From Bradyrhizobium aeschynomenes (GTDB lineage Bacteria; Pseudomonadota; Alphaproteobacteria; Rhizobiales; Xanthobacteraceae): DNA of 64,000 bases. The notes below the pieces were generated by a model that saw nothing but the letters and a program-made list of their open reading frames with translations, had not been told where the DNA came from and did no database searches. Every line of letters starts with the position of its first letter. The stretch's first letter is position 1. The position numbers and the translations under genes are program-made. Shown here piece by piece: positions 26,336 through 34,872 of the stretch. Location of the stretch: NCBI RefSeq assembly GCF_013178945.1, contig NZ_JABFDM010000015.1:1-64000 (forward strand), written 5' to 3'.

Positions 26336-26386
26336 CTCGAGCCTGACAGGGATTCGAGCCTGACAGGGACTCGGGCCCGACGGGGA
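26336..26386. repeat. Three tandem 17-bp repeats
   Basis: CTCGAGCCTGACAGGGA is followed directly by TTCGAGCCTGACAGGGA (one difference) and a more diverged third unit CTCGGGCCCGACGGGGA. It lies between convergent genes and looks like slippage-type duplication. Confidence 0.8.
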
Positions 26387-26395
26387 TGGGCCGAA

Positions 26396-26635
26396 TCAGT
26401 TCTTCTTCATCATCCCGTCGTCCTTCTTCATTCCGTCCTTGGACATGGCATCGTCCTTCTTCATGCCGTCCTTGGCCATCGTGTCCTTCTTCATGCCGTC
26501 GTGGGACATCGCCCCTTTCTTCATCCCGTCGTCCTTGCCCATCTTGTCATCCGCAAAAGCGGCCGGCGCCGCAGCGACGCTGAACGCGACGGCAGCGGCA
26601 GACAAAGCGAGGATGAGGCGGTTGCGAGAGGTCAT
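26396..26635 (-). CDS. Pentapeptide MXKDX repeat protein
   Basis: This 79-residue exported protein has a signal peptide ending ...AAPAAFA. The whole mature part is then tandem Met-x-Lys-Asp/His-x pentapeptides (DKMGKDDGMKK, HDGMKKDTMAKDGMKK and so on). This is the MXKDX repeat family described in rhizobia and related bacteria. The Met/Asp/Lys-rich surface suggests periplasmic metal binding (copper or others), but that is inference. The start ATG 26635 gives the signal peptide directly. The slippage-prone repeat makes its length likely to vary between strains. Confidence 0.9.
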   Translation of the reverse strand: MTSRNRLILALSAAAVAFSVAAAPAAFADDKMGKDDGMKKGAMSHDGMKKDTMAKDGMKKDDAMSKDGMKKDDGMMKKN

Positions 26636-26998
26636 GATGGTCGCTCCTTCGAGGTGCGGGGTTGGACGGCGATCAATGCGCCGCTCACCCATCTCGACGA
26701 TGCAAACAGAGCGGTTGTTACGGGCGCTCGGAATTATTTCCGTCGATCAATTTTGATTCGAGTTTGGCGATGTTTGGAACGTCGACACAATTTCGCCCAG
26801 GCAGGCCGATGTTAGTGCAACCGCTGCACGGGACTCAGAGGCTGACATTTGCGCCGCAGCAATATGTCGCTTCCCCTGCATTTGAACTCGAACCAACTGT
26901 ATAGTTCGGCTAGAGGTAATTCCGGCGGTTTGGCTAATAATCAGCAGGCCAGCGAACCCGGTCGGGAACCCAATCAGAAGTTGTCCAGGGGAAGTCTC
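26636..26998. other. Intergenic region before TRAP operon
   Basis: This is about 360 bases of lower-GC sequence. It holds the MXKDX ribosome-binding site (GAAGGAGCG-like, minus strand) and a small palindrome (ATCAATTTTGAT, 26745-26756) that might be an operator for the TRAP operon. There is no gene. I cannot place a confident promoter. Confidence 0.4.
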
Positions 26999-28021
26999 AT
27001 GCTCTCACGACGCCATATCATCGCCTCCGCGCTCGCTGCGCCGGCCATCCTGCGCTTTGGAACGGGAACCGCCCAGGCCGCAACGACGCTGAAAATCTCG
27101 CATCAGTTCCCCGGTGGAACCATCGACAAAGGCGACTTCCGCGACCGGCTCTGCCGCGTGTTCTCCGAGGAAGTGGCCAAGCGTTCCGGCGGCGAGATCG
27201 CCACCGAGATCTACCCGAACTCGTCGCTCATCAAGACGGTGGCGCAGTTTTCGGCGATGCGGAAGGGTGCGCTCGATATCAGTCTTTACCCCATGCCCTA
27301 CGCCGGCGGCGAGGTTCCCGAGACCAACATCGCGTTGATGCCGGGCCTTGTCACCACCTATGACCAGGGCATGCGCTGGAAGAACGAGCCGGTCGGCAAG
27401 ATGCTGAGCGACTTCCTCGCCGACAAAGGCATCATTCTGCTGAGCTGGGTCTGGCAGGCCGGCGGCGTCGCCAGCCGCTCGCGTCCGCTGGTGACGCCCG
27501 ACGATGCAAAGGGCATGAAGGTGCGCGGCGGCTCGCGCGAGATGGACATGGTGCTGCAGACCGCCGGCGCGTCCGTGCTTTCGGTTCCCTCGAACGAGAT
27601 CTACACCGCGATGCAGACCGGCGCCTGCGATGCCGGCATCACGTCGTCGACCAGCCTGATCTCGTTCCGCCTGGAGGAGGTCTCGAAGGCCCTGACCTCC
27701 GGCGCCAAGGCGTCGTACTGGTTCATGCTCGAGCCGCTGATGATGTCCAAGGCCTCGTTCGACAAGCTGCCGAAGAACCAGCAGGACATCCTGCTCGCCG
27801 TCGGCGCAGAGATGGAAGCGTTCGGGCGCAAGGGCGCGCAGGAGGACGATATCGAGGTCGCCAAGGTCTATGAAAAGGCCGGTGCCAAGGTTGCCGAACT
27901 CGACGCCGAGACCGTCAACAAATGGCGCGACATCGCCCGCGACACCGCCTGGAAGGACTATGGCGGCAAGTCGGCGAACTGCGCCAAGCTCCTCAAGCTC
28001 GCCTCCGACGTCGCGGCCTGA
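26999..28021 (+). CDS. dctP: TRAP transporter substrate-binding protein (DctP)
   Basis: This 340-residue periplasmic solute receptor starts with a twin-Arg leader LSRRHIIASALAAPAIL (cut after TAQA). The mature protein begins TTLKISHQFPGGTIDKGDF. The DctP core is visible: GALDISLYPMPYAGGEVPE, a segment with GMKVRGGSREMD (the conserved Arg that binds the substrate carboxylate) and SNEIYTAMQTGACDAGI. AGGGGAAG precedes ATG 26999. It feeds the DctQ/DctM pair directly downstream; the substrate is probably a carboxylate, identity unknown. A long in-frame upstream extension is rejected. Confidence 0.94.
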   Translation: MLSRRHIIASALAAPAILRFGTGTAQAATTLKISHQFPGGTIDKGDFRDRLCRVFSEEVAKRSGGEIATEIYPNSSLIKTVAQFSAMRKGALDISLYPMPYAGGEVPETNIALMPGLVTTYDQGMRWKNEPVGKMLSDFLADKGIILLSWVWQAGGVASRSRPLVTPDDAKGMKVRGGSREMDMVLQTAGASVLSVPSNEIYTAMQTGACDAGITSSTSLISFRLEEVSKALTSGAKASYWFMLEPLMMSKASFDKLPKNQQDILLAVGAEMEAFGRKGAQEDDIEVAKVYEKAGAKVAELDAETVNKWRDIARDTAWKDYGGKSANCAKLLKLASDVAA

Positions 28022-28024
28022 TTG

Positions 28025-28570
28025 ATGCACGCGCCCGTCTCCGATAGCGAGGCATCGCCGGTCACCGGCGCCAGCGGACCGCTGGCGCCGCTTCAGCGTG
28101 TGATCTCGCTGCTCAACAGCATCATCGTCGTTCTCGCCGCGATCGCACTGGTCGCGGCCTGCGTCATCCTCAGCTACAGCGTGGCCGGCCGTGCGCTGTT
28201 CAAGGCCGCCAACTACTGGCAGGACGAGGCCGCCGTGTTCCTGCTCGTCGGCGCCACCTTCATGACCGCGGCCTATGTGCAGGAGCATCGCGGTCACGTC
28301 AGCATCGAGGCGTTCGTCGGCCTGATGTCGCCGCTCGCCAACAAGATCAGGCTCTGGCTGGTCGATGTCGCGAGCTTTTTGTTTTGCGCCTTCTTCACCT
28401 GGAAGTCCTGGACGCTGACCCACGAGGCCTGGGTCGATGGCCAGGTGTCCAACTCGATGTGGTCGCCGCCGCTCGCGATTCCGTACGGCCTGATGGCCGC
28501 CGGCATGAGCCTGCTGTGCATTCAGATGCTGCTGCAGATCGTGTCGCCGCTGACCGGAGCCCGTCGATGA
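28025..28570 (+). CDS. dctQ: TRAP transporter small permease (DctQ)
   Basis: This 181-residue protein has four membrane spans (ISLLNSIIVVLAAIALVAACV; NYWQDEAAVFLLVGATFM; VDVASFLFCAFFTW; AIPYGLMAAGMSLLCIQM). The DctQ motif around NYWQDEA replaces the usual EE. It starts three bases after the dctP stop. Its stop overlaps the dctM start (ATGA), showing tight coupling of the two permease subunits. Confidence 0.93.
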   Translation: MHAPVSDSEASPVTGASGPLAPLQRVISLLNSIIVVLAAIALVAACVILSYSVAGRALFKAANYWQDEAAVFLLVGATFMTAAYVQEHRGHVSIEAFVGLMSPLANKIRLWLVDVASFLFCAFFTWKSWTLTHEAWVDGQVSNSMWSPPLAIPYGLMAAGMSLLCIQMLLQIVSPLTGARR

Positions 28571-29925
28571 GCGTATTCGGAATTGGAGTCGCTTACGGGC
28601 TTTCCACCCTGTTTGCGATGTTCGCGGGCATGCCGATCGCGTTCGCGCTCGGCGCCGTCGCTGTGGTGTTCATGGCGATCTACATGCCGACGGCATCGCT
28701 CGATACGGTCACGCAGAACGTCTACGAGGAAATGGCCTCGATCACGCTGCTGTCGATCCCGCTGTTCATCCTCAAGGGTGCCGCGATCGGCCGCTCCCGC
28801 GCCGGCCAGGATCTCTACTCGGCGCTGCATGCCTGGCTGCATCGCGTTCCCGGCGGCCTCGGCGTCGCCAACGTGTTCGCCTGCGCGTTGTTTGCCGCGA
28901 TGGCCGGATCCTCGCCCGCCACCTGCTCGGCGATCGGCTCGGCCGGCATCCCCGAGATGCGCAAGCGCGGCTATTCCGGCGGCTTCGCGGCCGGCATCAT
29001 CGCCGCCGGCGGCACGCTCGGCATTCTGTTGCCGCCCTCGATCACGATGATCCTGTTCGCAATCGCCGCCGAGAAATCGCTGGGCCGTCTCTTCCTGGCC
29101 GGCATCGGCCCGGGACTTCTGCTGGTCACCCTGTTCGGCGTCTACGCGGTGGTGCGCTTTCGCCAGGAATACGCCCGGGCCAAGGTCGCCTATGAGAAGT
29201 CCGGCGCCTGGTCAGACATCCTGACCAAGGACGACTTCACGATGGCGCAGCGCTTCTCGGTGCTGCCCCGCGTGATCCCGTTCGTGCTGCTCTTGACCGG
29301 CGTCATGGTCGCACTCTACGGCGGCTTCGCCACGCCGTCGGAGACGGCCGGCCTCGGCGGCATCCTCGCGCTGGTGCTGATTGCGATCATCTACCAGGTC
29401 TGGAGCCCGGCCGATCTCGCGCCGATCATGAAGGCGACCTTGCGGGAATCGACCATGCTGATGCTGATCATCGGCATGTCGCTGCTGTACTCCTACGTGA
29501 TGAGCTACCTGCACATCTCGCAATCCGTGGCGGAGTACATCGTATCGCTGCATCTGCCGCGTTGGGAACTGTTGTTCGCGATCCTGCTGATGGTGGTGGT
29601 GCTCGGCTTCTTCCTGCCGCCGGTGTCGATCATCCTGATGACCGCGCCGATCATCCTGCCGCCGCTGCGGGCGGCGAATTTCGACATCATCTGGTTCGGC
29701 GTCGTTATGACGATCGTGATGGAGATGGGCCTGATCCACCCGCCGGTGGGCCTGAACATCTTCGTCATCCGCAACGTCGCTCCCGACATCCCCTTGCGCG
29801 AGGTGATCTGGGGCACCCTGCCCTTCGTGCTGCTGATGATGGCCGCGGTGGTGCTGCTCTGCTTCGTGCCGCAGATCTCGACCGCGCTGCCGGACCTGGT
29901 GATGGGGCCGGATCTCAGCCGCTGA
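28567..29925 (+). CDS. dctM: TRAP transporter large permease (DctM)
   Basis: This 452-residue multi-span protein (about 12 segments) has the DctM signatures GMPIAFALGAVAVVFM, LSIPLFILKGAAIGRS, GSSPATCSAIGSAGIPEMRKRGY and GGTLGILLPPSITMILF. The second pseudo-repeat contains the TPSETAGLG and GLIHPPVGLN motifs. It carries the Na+- or H+-coupled elevator transport domain. It is the last gene of dctPQM. The 29946-30010 palindrome follows it. Confidence 0.95.
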   Translation: MSVFGIGVAYGLSTLFAMFAGMPIAFALGAVAVVFMAIYMPTASLDTVTQNVYEEMASITLLSIPLFILKGAAIGRSRAGQDLYSALHAWLHRVPGGLGVANVFACALFAAMAGSSPATCSAIGSAGIPEMRKRGYSGGFAAGIIAAGGTLGILLPPSITMILFAIAAEKSLGRLFLAGIGPGLLLVTLFGVYAVVRFRQEYARAKVAYEKSGAWSDILTKDDFTMAQRFSVLPRVIPFVLLLTGVMVALYGGFATPSETAGLGGILALVLIAIIYQVWSPADLAPIMKATLRESTMLMLIIGMSLLYSYVMSYLHISQSVAEYIVSLHLPRWELLFAILLMVVVLGFFLPPVSIILMTAPIILPPLRAANFDIIWFGVVMTIVMEMGLIHPPVGLNIFVIRNVAPDIPLREVIWGTLPFVLLMMAAVVLLCFVPQISTALPDLVMGPDLSR

Positions 29926-29945
29926 CGCGGCGGCGAATGACGACT

Positions 29946-30010
29946 AGGGAGTAGCGAATAGGGACGATCCGGTAGGCCTCGCCCATTCGCTACTCGCCAT
30001 TCGCTACTCG
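29946..30010. repeat. Palindromic repeat, also encodes the end of the lyase gene
   Basis: GGGAGTAGCGAATAGGG (29947-29963) is inverted against CCCATTCGCTACTCG, which is then repeated directly as CCATTCGCTACTCG up to 30010. It lies between convergent genes and probably terminates both. The minus-strand lyase gene reads into it for its last codons (VANGE and stop). Confidence 0.75.
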
Positions 30011-30904
30011 CTTTTGTTTTGCATTCAGCGCGGCAGCGACACGGCTGACCGGCGGGCGGGCGAGCAGCCGGCTCATCTCATTGGTAGCCGCCAAGAGCTT
30101 CGTCATGTCGACGCCGGTGCGGATGCCCATCCCTTCGAGCATGTAGACGACGTCTTCGGTCGCGACATTCCCCGTCGCGCCCGGTGCGAACGGGCAGCCG
30201 CCGAGGCCGCCGGCGGCGGCGTCGATCACGCGGACTCCCTCCTCCAGGCCAGCATAGAGGTTGGCCAGCGCCTGCCCGTAGGTGTCGTGGAAGTGCATCG
30301 CCAGATGCGACACAGGGACGTCGTCGCAGACCGCACGCAGCATCTGCTTGGCCTTGAGCGGCGTGCCGACGCCGATCGTGTCGCCGAGCGAGACCTCGTA
30401 GCAGCCGAGGTCCCACAACGCCTTGGCGACATCGGCCACCGCCTGCGGCTTGATCTCGCCTTCATAGGGACAGCCGAGCGCGCAGGAGACGTAGCCGCGC
30501 ACCTTGATGCCGTCGGTCTTGGCGTGCGCGATCACCGGCTTGAACCGCTCCAGCGACTCCTCGATTCCGCAGTTGATGTTGGCGCGGGAGAAGCTCTCCG
30601 AGGCCGCTGTGAACACCGAGATCACCTTGGCGCCGGCAGCATGCGCGGCCTCGTAGCCCTTCACGTTGGGCACCAGCACGTGGAATTCGCCGGGCAGCGC
30701 CGCCACGCTGCGCATGACCTCGTCCGAGCCCACCATCTGCGGGATCGCCTTGGGCGAGACGAACGCGCCGACCTCGACGGTGGTCAGGCCGGCGTCCACC
30801 AGCGCGCGGACGAAGGCGATGCGGTCGGCGACGCTGACCTGCGTCTTCTCGTTCTGCAGGCCGTCGCGCGGGCCCATTTCGATGATGCGCACGCTCTCGC
30901 TCAT
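29990..30904 (-). CDS. mvaB: Hydroxymethylglutaryl-CoA lyase
   Basis: This 304-residue TIM-barrel lyase cleaves HMG-CoA to acetyl-CoA and acetoacetate, the last step of leucine catabolism. It has RIIEMGPRDGLQNEK (DRDG-type active-site strand with the catalytic Arg/Asp), then VGAFVSPKAIPQM, HFHDTYGQALANL (metal-binding HxH) and the signature GLGGCPFAPGATGN with the active-site Cys. Start ATG 30904 (MSESVRIIEMGPRDG). It lies 22 bases after the biotin-carboxylase subunit gene, completing a mccB-mccA-mvaB operon. Its last codons come from the intergenic repeat. Confidence 0.95.
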   Translation of the reverse strand: MSESVRIIEMGPRDGLQNEKTQVSVADRIAFVRALVDAGLTTVEVGAFVSPKAIPQMVGSDEVMRSVAALPGEFHVLVPNVKGYEAAHAAGAKVISVFTAASESFSRANINCGIEESLERFKPVIAHAKTDGIKVRGYVSCALGCPYEGEIKPQAVADVAKALWDLGCYEVSLGDTIGVGTPLKAKQMLRAVCDDVPVSHLAMHFHDTYGQALANLYAGLEEGVRVIDAAAGGLGGCPFAPGATGNVATEDVVYMLEGMGIRTGVDMTKLLAATNEMSRLLARPPVSRVAAALNAKQKRVANGE

Positions 30905-30926
30905 GCTGCCCTCTTTTGTTGGAGGA

Positions 30927-32933
30927 TCAGGCGGAGGGTTCGACCTCCGCCAGTTCGACGCCTTCCTGCACGATGTCGCCGACCTTGCACTTGATCGCCT
31001 TGAGCCGACCGGCGAAGGGGGCACGCAAGGTCTGCTCCATCTTCATCACCTCCAGCGTCAGGATTGCCGCGCCTTTCTCCAGCTCGGCCCCCTCCTGCGC
31101 CAGCAAGGCCACCACCGTCCCCGGCAGCGGCGCAACGATCTTGTCCTCGCCGCTTTGCTCCTCGTCATCGCCGCCGAACGGATCGACCCAATGCAAGTCG
31201 AAGCGGCCATTGCGGGTGCGGAGATACAGTTCGTGCCCTTCGATGACGGCCACCACATGGGATTTGACACCGTCGCGTACAAGGTCGAAGCCGCCATCCT
31301 CGGTCGGAATGGCCGAGAATGAGCTCACGCGGTCCTCAATCGTCAAGGTCTGTGCGCCCGGACCATAGCCCAGCGTGATCGTGCGCGGCTCGCTGCCTGT
31401 ACCCTGGCGCAACGAGAACACGCGCTGCCGCAGCCCGACAGGCATCCAGCCGGAGGCGCGCCATGGCGAGCCCCGCTCCGCCGCGGCGATCTTCTGCTCC
31501 TCGATGAGAATGGCGGCGACGGCAGCGCAGAGCTCGAGATCGCCGGCCGTAGCGCCGGCCTCCGTCAAACGCGTCAGGTGACGCTCGATGAAGCCGGTAT
31601 CGATCGCATTGGCCGCGACGTCGGGATGGGTCAGCAACGCCGAGAGGAACGGAATGTTGCTGACGATCCCACGAACGTCCGTGTCCTCGAGGCCGCGATT
31701 GAGCCGTTCGATCGCCACGTCCCGCGTCGGCGCCCAGGCGATCATCTTGGCCAGCATGGCATCGTAATAGGGTGACACGGCATCGCCTTCGCGATAGCCG
31801 GCGTCGATGCGCAAGCCACCGGTCTCCGCCGGAGTCCGCCAGGTCTTGATGGTGCCGACCGAGGGCATGAAGTTCTTGGCAGGGTTCTCGGCGTAGACAC
31901 GGGCCTCGATCGCATGCCCGTTCAGAGGAATCCGGTCCTGAGTCAGCGGTAGCTGCTCGCCAAACGCAACACGCAGTTGCCATTCGACGAGATCGACGCC
32001 CGTGATCAGTTCGGTGACGGGATGCTCGACCTGGAGACGCGTGTTCATTTCGATGAAGAACACGTCGCGGCCGTCGGAGACGAACTCGATCGTGCCGGCG
32101 CCCACATAGTTGACCGCCCCCGCCGCGCGGCGCGCGGCCGCGCACACCGCCTCGCGCTGCGCCGGCGTCAGCGTCGGCGACGGCGCCTCCTCGATCACCT
32201 TCTGATGCCGGCGCTGCAGCGTGCATTCGCGCTCGAACAGCGAGACAAGATTGCCGTGGCTGTCGCCGACGATCTGCACCTCGATGTGGCGTGGATTCTC
32301 GACGAACTTCTCGATCAGCACCCGGTCGTCACCGAACGCGGCCTTGGCTTCGCGCTTGGCGCTGGTGACCGCATCGGCGAGATCGCCCGCAGCATGCACC
32401 ACGCGCATGCCGCGGCCGCCACCGCCGGCGGACGCCTTGATCAGCACGGGATAGCCGATCCGCGCGGCCTCGTTGGCGAGCGTCGGCGCGTCCTGTGCTT
32501 CGCCGTGATAGCCGGGCACCAGCGGGACGCCAGCCTGCTCCATCAGGAACTTGGAGCCGGATTTCGAGCCCATCGCGGTGATCATCGCGGCGGTCGGACC
32601 GACGAAGACGAGCCCCGCGTCGAGACAGGCCTGCGCGAACTCGGCGCTTTCGGACAGGAAGCCGTAACCGGGATGGACGGCCTCGGCGCCGGTCTGCCGG
32701 GCCGCTTCGATCAGCCGCTCGATGTTGAGATAGGAGTCACGGGCGCGCGCCGGCCCGAGCAGCACCGCTTCGTCGGCGAGTGCAACGTGCAGCGCACTGC
32801 GATCGGCCTCGGAATAGACGGCGACGGTCTTCAATCCCATCGCGCGGGCGCTGCGGATGACGCGCACGGCGATCTCGCCGCGGTTGGCGATCAGAAGCTT
32901 GTGGAAACGACGATACAATCCGGGACGAGCCAT
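30927..32933 (-). CDS. mccA: Methylcrotonyl-CoA carboxylase biotin-carrying subunit (likely)
   Basis: This 668-residue acyl-CoA carboxylase alpha subunit contains a biotin carboxylase domain (LLIANRGEIAVRVIR; VHPGYGFLSES; ATP-grasp KASAGGGGRGM; EMNTRLQVEHPVTE). A linker follows, then a C-terminal biotinyl domain with LEVMKMEQ at about residue 635 (Lys is biotinylated). The neighbours (carboxyltransferase subunit, HMG-CoA lyase, TetR) point to 3-methylcrotonyl-CoA, the leucine route, rather than propionyl- or geranyl-CoA. I use ATG 32933, which has AGGA seven bases upstream inside the end of mccB. The genes overlap, so they are coupled. Confidence 0.9.
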   Translation of the reverse strand: MARPGLYRRFHKLLIANRGEIAVRVIRSARAMGLKTVAVYSEADRSALHVALADEAVLLGPARARDSYLNIERLIEAARQTGAEAVHPGYGFLSESAEFAQACLDAGLVFVGPTAAMITAMGSKSGSKFLMEQAGVPLVPGYHGEAQDAPTLANEAARIGYPVLIKASAGGGGRGMRVVHAAGDLADAVTSAKREAKAAFGDDRVLIEKFVENPRHIEVQIVGDSHGNLVSLFERECTLQRRHQKVIEEAPSPTLTPAQREAVCAAARRAAGAVNYVGAGTIEFVSDGRDVFFIEMNTRLQVEHPVTELITGVDLVEWQLRVAFGEQLPLTQDRIPLNGHAIEARVYAENPAKNFMPSVGTIKTWRTPAETGGLRIDAGYREGDAVSPYYDAMLAKMIAWAPTRDVAIERLNRGLEDTDVRGIVSNIPFLSALLTHPDVAANAIDTGFIERHLTRLTEAGATAGDLELCAAVAAILIEEQKIAAAERGSPWRASGWMPVGLRQRVFSLRQGTGSEPRTITLGYGPGAQTLTIEDRVSSFSAIPTEDGGFDLVRDGVKSHVVAVIEGHELYLRTRNGRFDLHWVDPFGGDDEEQSGEDKIVAPLPGTVVALLAQEGAELEKGAAILTLEVMKMEQTLRAPFAGRLKAIKCKVGDIVQEGVELAEVEPSA

Positions 32934-32935
32934 GA

Positions 32936-34543
32936 TCACATCCTGAACAGGCCGAACTTGGTCGGCTCGACCGGGGCATTGGCGGCAGCCGACAATCCGA
33001 GACCAAGCACGAGGCGGGTGTCGGCGGGATCAATCACGCCATCGTCCCACAGCCGCGCCGTTGCGTAGTATGGATTGCCCTGCGCCTCATATTGCGCGCG
33101 GATGGGGCTGCGGAATTTCTCTTCCTCTTCCGATGACCAGCTCTCGCCTTTGGCCTCGATGCCGTCGCGGCGGACCTGGCTCAGCACCATCGCCGCCTGC
33201 TCGCCGCCCATGACCGAGATGCGGGCGTTCGGCCACATCCACAGAAAGCGCGGCGCATAGGCGCGGCCGCACATGCCGTAATTGCCAGCGCCGTAGGAGC
33301 CGCCGATCACGACGGTGAACTTCGGCACCGAGGCGGTCGCGACTGCCGTCACCAGCTTGGCGCCGTCGCGGGCGATGCCGCCGGCCTCGTATTTTTTCCC
33401 GACCATGAAGCCGGTGATGTTCTGCAGGAAGACCAGCGGGATGTTGCGCTGGCAGCACAGCTCGATGAAGTGCGCGCCCTTCAGCGAGCTCTCGCTGAAC
33501 AGGATGCCATTGTTGGCGATGATGCCGACGGGATAGCCGAAGATGTGGGCGAAGCCGCACACCAGCGTCTGGCCGTACAGCTTCTTGAACTCGTCGAACT
33601 CCGAGCCGTCGACCACCCGCGCGATGATGTCGCGGACATCGAACGGCTTGCGGCCGTCGACCGGCACCACCCCGTAGATCTCCTCGGCCTGATAGCGCGG
33701 CTCGCGCACATCGCGCATGTTGAGCGCGGTGCGCACGCCCGGCGGCTTCAAGGTGCCGACGATGCGGCGCGCGATGCCGATCGCATGGGCATCGTTCTGG
33801 GCGTAGTGGTCGGTGACGCCGGATTGGCGCGAATGCACGTCGGCGCCGCCGAGTTCCTCGGCGCTGACGACCTCGCCGGTGGCGGCCTTCACCAGCGGCG
33901 GGCCGCCGAGGAAGATCGTGCCCTGATTGCGCACGATGATGCTCTCGTCGGACATCGCCGGCACGTAGGCTCCGCCCGCCGTGCAGGAGCCCATCACGAT
34001 CGCGATCTGCGGAATACCCGCCGCCGACATCTGCGCCTGGTTGAAGAAGATGCGGCCGAAATGCCGCTCGTCGGGAAAGATCTCGTCCTGCAGCGGCAGA
34101 AATGCGCCGCCGGAATCGACCATGTAGACGCAGGGCAGATTGTTCTGCCGCGCGATGTCCTGGGCGCGCAGATGCTTCTTCACCGTCATCGGGTAGTAGG
34201 TGCCGCCCTTGATGGTGGCATCGTTGGCGACGACCATGCATTCGCGCCCCGCGATGCGGCCGATGCCGGTGACGATACTGGCCGAGTGCACGTCGCCGCC
34301 ATAGAGCCCGTGAGCGGCCAGCGGCGACAGCTCCAGAAACGCGGTGCCGGGATCGAGCAGCAGGTCGACGCGCTGGCGCGCCAGCATCTTGCCGCGCGAC
34401 AGATGCCGCTTGCGCGAGGCCTCGCCGCCGCCTTCGGACACCTGCGCGAGCTTGGTTCGCAGATCGGCGACCAGGGCCCGCATGGCGTCGGCGTTACGTG
34501 CAAAATCGGAGGATGAGGGATCGATCGTGGAATGAAGCGTCAT
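32936..34543 (-). CDS. mccB: Methylcrotonyl-CoA carboxylase carboxyltransferase subunit (likely)
   Basis: This 535-residue carboxyltransferase beta subunit of the MCC/PCC class has crotonase-like N- and C-lobes. Visible motifs are FLELSPLAAHGLYGGD, the first oxyanion-hole region GGTYYPMTVKKHLRAQ, GSCTAGGAYVPAMSDE and IFLGGPPLVKAATGEVVSAE in the N-lobe. In the C-lobe are LVFLQNITGFMVGKKYEAGG and SYGAGNYGMCGRAY, typical of MccB. It transfers CO2 from biotin on the MccA subunit to 3-methylcrotonyl-CoA. Start ATG 34543; a further 46 in-frame codons upstream have no family support. Confidence 0.93.
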   Translation of the reverse strand: MTLHSTIDPSSSDFARNADAMRALVADLRTKLAQVSEGGGEASRKRHLSRGKMLARQRVDLLLDPGTAFLELSPLAAHGLYGGDVHSASIVTGIGRIAGRECMVVANDATIKGGTYYPMTVKKHLRAQDIARQNNLPCVYMVDSGGAFLPLQDEIFPDERHFGRIFFNQAQMSAAGIPQIAIVMGSCTAGGAYVPAMSDESIIVRNQGTIFLGGPPLVKAATGEVVSAEELGGADVHSRQSGVTDHYAQNDAHAIGIARRIVGTLKPPGVRTALNMRDVREPRYQAEEIYGVVPVDGRKPFDVRDIIARVVDGSEFDEFKKLYGQTLVCGFAHIFGYPVGIIANNGILFSESSLKGAHFIELCCQRNIPLVFLQNITGFMVGKKYEAGGIARDGAKLVTAVATASVPKFTVVIGGSYGAGNYGMCGRAYAPRFLWMWPNARISVMGGEQAAMVLSQVRRDGIEAKGESWSSEEEEKFRSPIRAQYEAQGNPYYATARLWDDGVIDPADTRLVLGLGLSAAANAPVEPTKFGLFRM

Positions 34544-34712
34544 GACCGGCGTCTTCGTTGCTGGGGCCGATTGGAAAGCCGTAGGAGCACGCGTCAGGAC
34601 ACGCGCGGCCGGAGCGACCGCCGCGAGCACGGGTGTACCATCTTTGCCGGCATCCTGTCCTCCCTGCCCGTCTGCGGCCATCAGAGGGCCGTCCGTCGTT
34701 CTCGAATTAAAC

Positions 34713-34798
34713 GATCATACGTTTTTAAATTCTATTCTCAAGCGGATTGTTGTATGATCCAAACAGAATGGCAGCCTATTGAGAAAACGAATGTTTTC
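34713..34798. promoter_or_regulatory. Inverted-repeat operator region, mccB/TetR divergent promoters
   Basis: GATCATAC (34713-34720) is inverted against GTATGATC (34752-34759), and GAAAAC (34783-34788) is inverted against GTTTTC (34793-34798). The segment is AT-rich, unlike its surroundings, and lies between the divergent carboxylase operon and the TetR gene. It is the natural place for autoregulation by that TetR protein. The remaining bases of the 34544-34872 gap hold no gene. Confidence 0.6.
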
Positions 34799-34872
34799 AT
34801 ACGTCAGCGACGAAAGCCGATCGCGTCGGGCTCTCCAAATCGACGCCCGCAGGACGGCCGGGCGAGGCTGAG

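Noticed and set aside
26743..26760. Palindrome ATCAATTTTGAT upstream of the TRAP operon as a FixK box.
   Set aside because: The half-sites are in the wrong order (ATCAA before TTGAT) with a two-base gap. It may be another operator, but it is not FixK/FNR-like.
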